Assembly: GCF_901933205.1 (NCBI RefSeq) | Contig: NC_044591.1 | Span: 4,003,501-4,067,500 of the forward strand | Source: Camarhynchus parvulus | Lineage: Eukaryota; Chordata; Aves; Passeriformes; Thraupidae | Direction: 5' to 3' | Length of the DNA stretch: 64,000 nt | In this document: piece by piece, positions 50,701-62,700 of the stretch | How the letters are laid out: each line of letters opens with the position of its first letter | Position numbering within the stretch: the first letter of the stretch is position 1 | Program-made: the position numbers and the translations under genes | Notes under the pieces: model-generated | Told to the model about the DNA's origin: nothing | What the model saw: only the letters and a program-made list of their open reading frames with translations | Databases searched by the model: none

Positions 50701-53700
50701 AAAGGATGAGGATCCATGACCTCCTGCACATCCCAATGGGGCTGCATCTGCCCAGCATGTAATTATTGCCCCACAGAATTCTGAACACTGAGCTAACAGT
50801 GATGTGCAAGACCTGCATGTCCCCAAGCACTGTGCTCAGATACTTGGTGTGGAGGGGCCACTCTGAGGGCTTTGGCTTCCCAGCCTGTGCTGTTTCTTTA
50901 CCAGCAGTTTCTGTGTTAAATCATCCCCTGCATGAGCACACACAGACTGAACTGAACAAGTGTGACAGCTGAGCAATGTAAAAAAAGCCATGCAGCATGA
51001 AGACATCTTTCTGTTTTGCAGAGCAAGCCAGAATTCTCTCACCATATTTTCTCATACAGCACAAGCTGTGGGTGGGGATGGAAGCAGTCTAAGGCCACGT
51101 CACTCACAGTGCCACTGCTCTGTTTCTATTTTGCCAATCATCTGTCACTGGTCTACAAAATCCTGCTCAGTTCTTCTGTACAGCAAAAATCCTGAACATC
51201 TTTCATGTTGCAGTAACAATTTTATCATTTAATACTGATTTCTGAGGTGGCATTGTTGCAGGAGCACCTATTTCTGAAATAAAACTGGGGTTACATCCTC
51301 AACACCCCTTATGAGAACCTCTCTTTAGCAGTAAGTTGTTACATGTCACAGCCTCTACCAGCAAATGAAAGCATTTAAAATTAATATTCTAGGATGAATG
51401 CATATCTATATTAATGAGACAGGTCACTTCCAAGGCTTTTGATCAGTGAGAAATGCCACAATACTGAGGTATGAGATGATGAAAACACAGTACTGTACAC
51501 TCTGAGCCTAAGCAACAGCTGAAGAAACGCCATGAAATGAACACTACTGAACATGGGCAGGAATGATGAAGTCATTCACACCTGCACACACATGTACTGT
51601 CAGTGATTTTAAGCCATTAATTCACCTGCCAAGGCATGATTTCTTACTGTCAACACTTTCCCCATAGTTCTTCCTGTGCTGTAGGACTCCAGCTATTACT
51701 CCCATGCTATCTGGATCACTCTGTTCCTCTCTGTAACCCCCAGTGCTCCCTCAAAATCGGGTACTTCTCTACTTTATCATGCCATTACTAGGAAAGAGAA
51801 GCAAGAGGGTTGCTCAGGCTGACTTCTTCCCCAAGTGGCAGTCTCTATACCAACAGCAATAAAGCACTTGCTGCCCTATTTTTCAGGCTTCTCTTCCCCA
51901 GGGCTTAGGAAGGGCAAGATCTTAATGCTATCCAGGAACAGCTGCTTCAGGAAACAAAGGAAAGTTTTAAACATGCCATGTGCACTTTATATATTTTAGA
52001 GGTAGAGCACACTGCCAAAGACATCGCTTCTTGTGCTGTTTTGTAATTTGTAGAAAAACTCGGCTGCCTAAGGTCAGTCTCTGCATCTCAGGTCAGAAAC
52101 TGACCTGACAGGTGCTACTACTATGAAAAATGTAAGGGGAAAATACTCTTGGATGTATGCAAGAGCAACAGCCTAGGAGAACGTACTGTGCTGCTGCTCA
52201 CCTGCCCAGTGCTACTACCCAGGGCTCCTGGAGATCTCCTCCTCCTAGGGCTACATGCTAAAGGACTACAGACAGGAAAAAAGCATCTCATGCCACACAT
52301 GCAGTATCTGTGCTTACAGTACTGTGCATGATATTTATGTTTGCATATGGTAACAGTTCTGACCCAAGTTCTCTCTCCTTAAATCTGCAACCTCAAGAGT
52401 CAAAATACTCACTCCGAAATCACCAGACTGAAGAGCAGCATGCTATAAAATGGCCTCTACCTGCTGCAAAGTTAGATAAATGGGAAAACTGAAAGCACTG
52501 GAACAGGTCAGCTCTGCTGGAAGCTTTCATCAAGTCTGACGTCAGTCATGTTTACCCCATCTAAACTGCGAGCAGTCCACACAGTCTCCTGAAGTCCTCT
52601 TCCCAATCCTGCTCTTTCTGGCAAAGCACGCTGCAAAACAAGTTTTCCAATACCGTGGTGCGGAGCAGGCGTGTGTTTCCAGCATCCCTAAGATCCCCAG
52701 GAAGGTCTGGGCTACCGACCTCCTTCTGTGCCGTACCAGCTCAGCACACGAGGCTGCGAGCTGCTCCGATGTAATGCGTCCTGCCGCACACGTGACGCTA
52801 CAATTAAAGCGCTGTCACAACTCCGAGCCTGCATCGCAGCATCACTCGGGAGGGGCTGAGGACCAGCAGGGCAGGGCGAGTACATGAAAACACCAGCGCG
52901 TCCCACGGCTAGGGGCACAGCGAGAGGGGCACAGCGAGCAGCAAGGCGTGCAGTCGTGGAAGTGCAGCACAGTGAGGCACAACACAGAAGCATGCAGATT
53001 TAAACCCAAACAAGCACTGCGCAACACTTCGTCCTGCAATACTTACTGAAAGCAGTACTTTGTCACACGTGCGCATCCACCGGACCCCTCTGCAGTCCCT
53101 CTACCTGCTTCCAGGTAAATAATGTGACAACACCTGGCACCAGAGGACTGACCTGGGAGTCTACAAGGCATCGGCGGAGGCTCCAGCCAGCATCTGGCGC
53201 AGACCCCGCAGCAGGGGCGGGCAGAGCAGGCTCCCCCCAGACCTGCTTGTCGTCTCTCGCATCTTCGCAGCCAACTGGAGCCCCGGGGTCCTGTCGCAGC
53301 GCCGGCGGCTCTCAGCGGTGCCACCCCCGCGCCCCGGCGGCCGCAGCGGACGGGCTAAGGCTGGCCGGGCTAAGGCTGGCCGGGCTGGCCGGCATAGCCG
53401 GGGCTCGGGGCGGCCAGGCCGGCCGCGGCGGAGAACGAGCCCGGGCGCCGTTCAGCGGCCGCGAGCATCGCGGCCCGAGCGCTGGGGCCGCGGTGGGCAG
53501 CGGGCTCCGGGGGCAGGGGCCGGCATGCGGGGACGGGCGGGCCGCTCCTCGCCGCGGGCTCTGAGGCGGAGCCGGTCCCGACCGGTCCACGGCTGCCGCC
53601 CGCCCCCCGGCTCGCCCCGCGCCGTGACAGACACCCCGGAGCGGCGTCCCGGGCGGAGGCTCAGGCAGCGGCTGGGAATCGGCGGCCGTCCCGGTCACCC

Positions 53701-56700
53701 CGGGCGCGCCCACGGAGCCATCGCCGCTACCGATAGATACCCTCTCACACCCCCAATCCGGGCGGCCGGCACCTGCGCCGGGTACTCCGCAAGGGGAGAG
53801 CGCCCAGACCGCGCCGCCCGGCAGTAGCGCCGGTCCCGCCGCCGCCCTCAGCCCACGCCGGGGCCCCGCGCCGCCCCCATGGCGGGAGGCCGGCCCGTCC
53901 GACGGGCTCCCCGCCCCGCGCTCAGCGCCGGCCCGGTGCGGTGCGGCTGCGGGCGGAGGCTGCCACCGCCTCCCATTGTCTGCGCGGGGCGGCGCGGCCG
54001 GGCGGGCCCTGCCCCGCTCCGCCACCGGGCCCGCCCGGCCTGACGTCACCGGGCCCCGCTGCCGGCCCCGCCGGGTTTACAGCGGCCCCGCACCGGGCGC
54101 CGAGCACTGAGCGCCCGCCGCCCCCGGAACGTGCCGCACACGAGAGTCAGCCCCGGGACGCGCCATCCCTGGGTCACCTTCCCGCTCATACCACAGCTCT
54201 CCTCATTTCGCTACACACACTGTATTTTTATGTTTACTTATTGCTCCAATAAGGCAAACCTGCGGAGCGGTAAAACCTGACAATTTCGGAGACTGCGCGG
54301 TCCTACCACCCACAGGAATCACAGACCCCCGGGCAGACTCCTCGGGCAGCAGGGCACGTCCATTCATCGGCCTGAGAACAGACACGGCTTCCCAGAGGAA
54401 TCCGATGTCTGCCCATGAGGTCAGGCTGGCTCCGAAGACAACACTCAGCATAGGAAATGAAATACTCCTTGCCTCAATTCAATCACATTATGATCAAAAT
54501 GGAAAAGGACAGTCTGGGAAATGCAGTCAGAGGAGTAGGAGATAGGCTTCCTGAAACAGTGTCCTTAACAATAGTGTGTGAAAGGAAAAAACCACCAAAC
54601 ACATCTCAGCAGGAATACAAACAGAACTGACAAAGGCTCCACACTACACAGGAGTCAGTAGAGGAGAAGATGAACAGAAATTTGGAGTTTACTGGATAGC
54701 TCCTATCAAGTGACAAGGTATCCGTGTCCTCTACCAATGCTCACGCATCCCTGCAAGCTGCACCACAGCCTTTTAACATGGTACAAAACATTCATCCCTC
54801 TTCCCACAGAGAACCCAAACAGATCATCTTTTATGGTAACATCCAAGATGTAAACACCAGTCACCTTTACCCAGCTGGAAAGAGGAGTGAAAAACTGTGA
54901 ATACTGTTTATAACACAGACTTTTTTTCCTACGGAAAGTCTTTTACAGCTGCAAAACAATTACTGATACTGAGCACATCTCTCCTACCCAACTCTGGTAG
55001 GAGTCCTGCATCTCACCACATGCTAAGAAGGGCATCTGGTCCCACTAAATAGACACATGCCAGGGGTTTGGTGAGAACATTGCCACTGTACAGGAATCAT
55101 GTACCTGTCAAACTGTAGAATGCCACAGGTAGCACACACAGGCTGTTTGCTCACAGATGACTCCAGGCTGAAGTGAGAGTTTGGATACCACAGGTATGGC
55201 CTCATCATGCTAACACAAGTGAGCCACCAAGCCCCACCTCCCCGAGTCTTTTTATATTTTCCAGCTGGGAAAGACAGCCAGATCACACACTGAGTACCAG
55301 CAGGAGCTGAAAGGCTGCCTGTCAGGTGCTCCTGCGTCAGTGCCATTTACATTCAGTGCCAGTCACACCCTTGTCCAACCCGTACACACTTGACTCATCA
55401 GTACACACATGGCCTTGCCCCTATTTTTAGGTTCTGTCCTCTTTCCTGCAGATGTACAAGTGTAACGCCAACAGCACTCAGAGCCATTTCCTCAGAATTT
55501 CTGATCACATCCTGTACCAAGGAAACACCATCTCTACAGACATTTTATGGAAGCAGCAAAGGCTTCTGCAGAGGGCAAACACAACGTGCTTTCCATTGGG
55601 AATCTGTATTGAAATGCCTTTGTAATTCCTTATGCATCTGCCATGAGATCATCTCTGCCCTTCAGTTCAGCCTTCAGTTCTTCAAGCCTCATTTGATTTT
55701 TGTTTTTTTCTTAAAAGAACCTCTCTACAGTAAATGGGAAGTGAGATCAAATGGCTATAAAAGCACACAATGGCTTCTGAGAACTGAATTTTACATAGAA
55801 AACAGAAAAGGCTGCCAAGTTTATCAGCAGAGATCAGGATCACATGAGAGTGCTTCCTTTATGAGAAAAAGATTTGCTTTGAAAAGAAAGAATATCATTA
55901 TTCAAATTAACTAGAAAAAAATGCAAGAACACCAGCAGCTGGTGTCAACTGTCCATTTGTAGAAGACCTAACTCACCCATGGTGTGAAATAAGGAAAACT
56001 CAGAATAAAACAAGTATCCCTGTATAGTTCAGAAGAGGGTGCACAATCCTTCATGGCACAGCAGACACTGATGAAGGAAGGAGCCTTTCAGAGGATGGCA
56101 CAGAACAGGCTGCCTTCAGACCCCTTCTCTGCCCATTCCTACACTTGGCTCCGTTCCTAGAAGCAGAAGTGTGGTGGGAGATGGTCTCACAACCCTTCCC
56201 AGTCATTAGCAGGACTGCTCCCTGATCCCAAAGGCCAGTACTTGTGCCGTGCTCAAAAAAATAGTGATTTTTGTCTTAATGGAACTGAAAACAGAGTTCA
56301 TGTATAGAGCAATTTTGACTTTATTTTAAAGACATTGGTGGAAGGGAATTGTTTATCTAAACTTAGATGAGATGGAAATTGCTTGTTCTTTTCCTAGGGC
56401 GTTCCTGGGGTATGGCTGTTAGCTCTATTCTCTCTGGCAGTGCTCATTCCAGCTGGAATCATGAACTGTTTTAACAATGCAAAGGAACTCAGAGTGTTCC
56501 ACTGAGTTAATTAAAAAGAATTTTGAAATTCTTGTCAATATTTTCTGACTACAAATATTCCTCGAAAATCTTCCCTCAAGACCACGTAACAGTCAGTAGG
56601 GCAAGGATTTTAAGCAGGGAAGTTAAAGCAAACAGAGAAGTCAGGGATTTGTGTATTTATTCAATTGATAGAATCAACTCACATTAGTTTTCACCTTGGC

Positions 56701-59700
56701 TAGCTAAGCTAACGTTTGCTCTCTAGCAGTAAATGAGAAGATGTAGCTGGTCCTTTAAATAACAGTGTAATTTGCTCCCTTTGGAGCACTGTGCATCAAG
56801 GCAGAGGCTTCTGATAAATCATGGTTGGTATAATTATTCAGTCTTTTTCCCTGAAGGGCCTCTGCAATGCAGCGGTCCTCTTACTTTTTTTTTCCCCTCC
56901 CTGTTAGCAATGCCCTAGTTTGTTCACTGCTGCAGTCCCCCTCCCTTCCACCATCACCACAGCATAACAACCTCTAATTGAGAGCTGGGCTGCTAACCAA
57001 GAGCACCCAGAGAAGCTGCAGGGACACCAGAGACAGCACTCACAGCCACCTTCTCAGCTCCTCCCAGTTCAGCAGCACTGGGGAACTGTCAAACAAGGCA
57101 TTCAAAACCTACCCACCTGGCATGCCAACCCTGGATTGCTAACAGCTGAGCATCAATCACCATCACACACTATCACTGCACTCCACAGGCAGCAGGAGGC
57201 CCTGACAGCAGATGAAAAGCACCTACAGACTCTTACAATCCTCTCCAGTCAAGCAAATTCGATTTTGATGCTGAACATAAGACTTAGTGCACCTCCTCGT
57301 TAAAAGCCAGTTCTGTTTGCAACCTTGCTTCTGCAGCCACATCACAAACCTCTCTGCACTCTGCAATACCCACAGTGCTCTGTCTCCATGCTGCTCTGAA
57401 AGTGGTACCATCCCAACTTCTTTTACATGTCCCTCTTGTACATGCCTTACTATCTCCCCATTTTCTGCTTAAATAAACACACTTTTTTTCTAGACAAGCT
57501 CAAGTTTCAGAGCTCTCAGGAAAGACAGTTCCAGGGTAAATGCTTCTCTCCTAGAAACTGGGCAGTATGATCAGCTTTCTATTCAGACAAAAAACCCCAC
57601 CTCTTTGTCATCCTGTATAAAAGACAGCAACATTTTGTTCACACCAACAGAGCTAATAAGACTTTTCAATGAGAGGACTTTGATTAACATTGCCACAGCC
57701 CTTCCTGTCAGGACAAACTTGCTTCTCTACATCCCTCCCCACCAGGAGCTGCTCTGTCATTCACAGTTCTGCATTTGTTCTGCTTTCTTAAGGAATATCC
57801 CATTTTTCTTACCGTCCAAGGACAGCCAGTCATGCTGGGAGGAAGGCAGGGTTGGCAGAGCTCTGGCTTTATATTCAAATACCACAGAATTGGAGATGAT
57901 CTGATTGTTGAAGGCAACTTGCAAAGTCACAAGCCCAGTGTCATGAGCTAAAAGGAAAATACAATGTTGTAAGACAGAGAAGTCCCTGCAGAAACCCCCA
58001 GCTAGGAATTACCCCACGTGCTAAATATTGGGCTGAGAGCAGCTGAAGAGACCGGGTAATGAACAGTATTTTTGTGACTAGACAATTCAACAGTCCAAAA
58101 TACCCGTTGGTATATTCAAACATGGAGATTTTAAGCTTAAGAGTCATCTAATGGGTTATTCTGGCAAAAGGCAGAATCACATGTTTCTAAAGACTGAGCA
58201 GCCTCACTGCATTTCCAGTGGAAAGCTGGGGCCTAGCAATGAAACCAAGTTATTCTGCATCCACTTGAAGTCACATATTGAGGGCCATCACTACTGAAAA
58301 TCCCAGTGGGGAGATTAGAGGTGTTCTCATGTAAGTAGCAAAAGGCAGAATGCAGGCAAATCAAGCCAGCAGAGCAATGAGTGCACCCCTGAGTAACAGC
58401 TACTCTTTAATCTGCTCTTTCAAAACAAAAGGAATGCTTAGAATAATTTAAAATTACTTCCAATAATGATTTTAAAGTTAATTCAGAGATTCTAAATAGT
58501 TTTTTGTTCTGATCTGTTGTGATGTATCAAGATACCAAATTGCTGTTCTCACACTAAACTGGTCAAAAAAAGAGGAAAATCTTCTGGATGCCAGTGCACT
58601 TTTGTACATGTATGTGACACGATGTGGCTCGGAAACCCCCAGATGTAGGAGAGCCGTGCTCCTTACCTGGGCAGTAGCAGCGCAGTACCCCTGGCTGAAT
58701 TAAAGATGCAGGCACTGAGATCTGATCAAACAGACAGCTGTAATTATTGCTGGCTTCCTGCCACGGGCCGGTAATCAGGACTTTCACTCCTCCCTGCGAG
58801 GAAAAAAGGGAGAGACCCGAGCGTGACAGGAGAGGCCGGGGCGGGAGGAGCGCGGCCGGACGCGCCCGCCGCCCCTTCCCGCGGCCGTGCTGCCCTCGGG
58901 CGGCCGCCGCCGGCAGCGACACGGCCGGGAACGGGAACGGGCGCGGGCGCGACAGCCCGGGGGCACGGGAACGACGGCACGGGGGCACGGGAGAGACAGC
59001 CCGGGGGAACGGGAGCGGCAGCCCGAGGGCACGGGGCCGCCCGCTGCCGCTCCAGCCCGTGCCGCTCCCCGCCCGGTGCTGCCCTACCGTGGTGCTCTCA
59101 GCCCAGTGCCGCCCCAGCCCGGTGTCGCGCCCGGCCCGCTGCCGCGCCCCGCCCGGTGTCGCTCCCCGCCCGGTGCCGCTCCCCGCCCAGTTCCACTCTC
59201 AGCCCGGTGCCGCTCCCCGCCCAGTGTCGCTCTCAGACCCGTGCCGCTCCCTGCCCCGCTCTCAGCCCGGTGCCGCCCTACTCCGGTGCTGCTCCCTGCC
59301 CGGTGTCGCCCCAGCCCGGTGCGGCCCCTCCCGGTACCGGGCCGGGCCTGCCGAGCTCGCCCCGCCGGCAGCCGCTCGGCAAAGGCCGGAGTGTCCGGGC
59401 CGCATCCCCCCGGAACCGGCCAGTGCAGCGGGACCGGGAGACCGGCCCGGAGCAGTTACTGCACACCCGGTACAGACACAACAGTGCTCCAAGGCCGGGC
59501 CTAGGAAAACAACACCCCCCACCACCTTTTTTTTTTTTTTTTTAATTCAAAATAACCTTCTCTTCCCATTACTGGCTCAAACAGTCTCTTTCCTCACACA
59601 TTTCTTCACTGCAGCAAGGTCTGTGCTGCTGCCATTTTCAGCTTATGGTGCATGTGACTGATTTTGGAAGTCAGCAAGGTGGAGGGAAATGCTGAACTCA

Positions 59701-62700
59701 TTAAGGCTGTGCAGGCCTTGAATTATTCTCCTAGGAACATCAGTGACAAATGTAAGGAACAGCTCCAGTTTGTAAATACTACTGCTCTACTGGGCCTAGG
59801 TAGCACCGTGAAGCCATCATGTGGGGAAGACTTGGCTTTCAATGAAACAATACCTTTCTGTTCAGATGCTTCCTAAGTGAAGAAAGGGCCCTGTCAGGAT
59901 AATGAAGTGCTTAATTAAAAGTACACTCAGACATGCAAGCAGCCTTGAATGCTCTGACTTGGGAGAGAAATATTTTAAAAACCTTTTCAAAGCTTCAACA
60001 AAACAGTTCCCTTATTAGCAAAGCAAAGATAAAGCAGTAAACATGAGTGAGTAAAAGCCCTGGACTTACCTCAGGGTAAGACCATTCTGGTGAATAATCT
60101 GTCACCATGAACAAGCGGCCACTCTGCTGCAGCAGCCCCAAAGTGCCTTGTGCTGCAGCTGCCGAGACCACCTCAGCCACGTGCATGTATGCCATGGTGC
60201 TGGCTCCGTTCTCCGTGCTGCTGAGCTGCATGTTGGCTTGCTGAGGGCTGCAGCAAGGAATGCACATCTCGGCCTGGTTGTATGTGGCTCTGTTACTGTC
60301 TTCAGGCTGAGACAGTCCAGCACTGTCACCTGACACCAGCTGGTGTCCATACAGAGCGTTGCTCCCACCTTCTACCGATATGAAATCGTTAATTAGATCA
60401 GAAAACTGGTTGCTGAAGGAGATGTCAAAGTGGTCTAAGTTAAGCTCCATGTTGGAGGAGTTATTTAAGCTAGGATGGGCCACGGGATAGAGTCCTTGTA
60501 CCATGTTTCCTTGGAGAATAGGGAGGTTGTTTCCATTCCTGATACCCCCGTTGGCCTCAGGCTGCAAGTAGTGTTCTGTGTTGCAGGCTTGAAGATCCCC
60601 TGATTTAAGTAGATTTTCATTTCCTTCTGCCTGCTGGGAGGTCTCCATGGGAACTTCAGCTTCTGCAGTCATAGCCTGGAAGTTTGCTTGGAACTGCATG
60701 AGCTGGAGAGAAGAGGTGGACTCTATTCTGGTTTCCACTGTGCCGTTACAGTTGGACGTCGTTTGGGACGAGGACTCTGTTTTCACATTGGAGATTCCTA
60801 ACGTGTTCACAAATGAGCTACCTGTGTCATTCAAATTGCTGTGAGCGTTTTGTTCAAGGGGAAGAGGTTTGCTGGCATCCTGCAGAAAGAAGCTGGGGGA
60901 AGGGGTCTGATGGACGTGAGGGCTCTGGACGGTCTGATTGAAGCTGGAAGAATAGTCCTTGTTGGAGTCAATGGCACTGAAGTCCATCTGCTCCAGGGTG
61001 GTACTTGGGCTCAGACCTCCTCCAGATGGAAGTAAACCTGAACCAGTACTGAGTGTGAGGGTGTTAGATGCAGAAGTGGAGGAAAATGCTTCTTTGGACA
61101 TCTGTTGTTCAAAAGATGTGTCCTCAGTTTTAATTTCTTTTGTGAGGGTTGTATTGAAGTTGAAGCTACGTTCTGTTGTGGGTGACTGCCTTATGTTGGT
61201 ATTGATGCTGTCACTTTTCATACCTCCTCCACCATAAGTCTGCCCTTGCTTGGGATTGTTAAGAAAACAGTCTGGGTCAAAATTCATGGTGGTTTCTGGA
61301 ATTTTTCTATTTCCTTCTAAAGTTGTGGAGAGCACAAGTTCCTCAGAGACAGTGCTGGGTAGCATCGACAAGCTCTCTGAACTGCCAGTTGTTGGAAAAG
61401 CAAACTTGTGTCCATCTGAACTCACAGCAAGTACCAGTCCTTGTGCAGCTGCATCTGAGGACAGAAGGTGCTGATTTGGGCCAGATGTGGGTGACATCGT
61501 GTACACAGCTTCACTGGTGACTTCTGACATAAATACGGTGGCACTTTGTGACAAACTTCCCATAACTGATGCTACAGCCATGCTGGACACACCAGTGACA
61601 GCCGGGCTATCTGCCATATCTGGGTCGCTGTTTAACCCACTGCTGATGGACACAGGAGAATTCTGCGTTGTGTCAGGGACCTCCACCTGGTTGGTGGAAG
61701 AAACCTCAGTGCTGTTTTGATGGAGCAACACTGGTTTTGCCACTTTGCCGTTCCTCTTCTCTCGGCTGGAGGCTTTGCCATGGCTGTGCTCGTTCTTGCC
61801 TTCAGAGACATCGTTATTTTGTACCTCTGAATGAGTGCTGTACCCACCTGTCCTTGGTTCAACCTTTGGTGATATGATGCGGTGTTTGGCACTGTTACAC
61901 TTGTGATGCACACTGCTTCCTGCCCCTGTGCCAGAAAACAACAGGATTTGCTGTTCAGTAAATACAAAATCAGGACAATGCTAGTTGTGTATCTCGTGCC
62001 TGTGCATACATGTGCACACAGAGCACACAGTCAGCACTGGAGCTGCTGAAGAATGTTCAAGCAAGGGCCACCAGAAGAAAATCCTCCATGAATTAAACCA
62101 GCCAGCACCTTACTGGCCTGTAATGGTAACATCACCTGAATTCCCAAGAGCTTGTAATCAGGCAGGATGAAGTAAATAATTCTGTCTGCAAAGGCACCTC
62201 AGTCACAAACTCTGGTGCAGGGACTGCTTTTGTTGTTTAAAGAACAGCAGCCCATGAATTTTTGATTATTTCTTTTCTTAACTGATTAATTTTCCCTAGA
62301 ATGAGGTAAGAACATTAATTACAGAACTGCAGAATGACTGAAGGGGGGAAGAAACCTCCTCACTATAGCTCATGGCTACAATTATAAATGCCATCTTCTG
62401 GGCAACATAAAACATCTTTGTAGCCACCACAATTTGCTGAATCTTTTGTTGTTGCCCTTGAAGAGGAACATCTCTATTATGTGTTCAAGATTTGAATGAG
62501 GTCACTTAAAGTAGTTCAAGACAGTGCTTTTGAGACTAAATACAATATTAAATCTCTCTATTCTCCTAGGTATAGAAATGAACAGGAACAAGGGAAAGAC
62601 TTTCATGCTGCTGTATTTGTGGATGACAGTAAGGGATTGGGAATGTGTGTGTCAATGTGCAAGCCAGTTACAAAACAAAGCAATACTGTTGTGTTAAAAA

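Larger units (their letters stand above)
45305..57812 (-). other. CAMTA1 intron D-E (12.5 kb)
   Basis: Apart from the tandem repeat, A/C run and CpG island listed separately, I see no coding exon. A 174-codon plus-strand frame at 55390-55914 lacks any recognisable domain. Confidence 0.7.
58800..59520. promoter_or_regulatory. Second intragenic CpG island, in the B-C intron
   Basis: CpG-dense, starting a few bases from TIG exon C. Much of it is minisatellite. It could be a regulatory island or only a GC-rich repeat expansion; no donor or CRE singles out a first exon. Confidence 0.5.

Noticed and set aside
53312..54049. 245-codon minus-strand frame in the intragenic CpG island
   Set aside because: Low-complexity Ala/Pro/Gly/Arg translation; overlapping long frames exist on both strands, typical of GC-rich DNA. 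Short Kozak-type ATGs here stop within about ten codons.
55390..55914. 174-codon plus-strand frame
   Set aside because: No family resemblance or splice context, and it lies in a CAMTA1 intron. Chance openness cannot be excluded without a homology search.
58747..59661. 304-codon plus-strand frame over TIG exon C and the minisatellite
   Set aside because: Translation is a repeat of the 17-bp array in a shifted frame, and the exon beneath is coding on the other strand.
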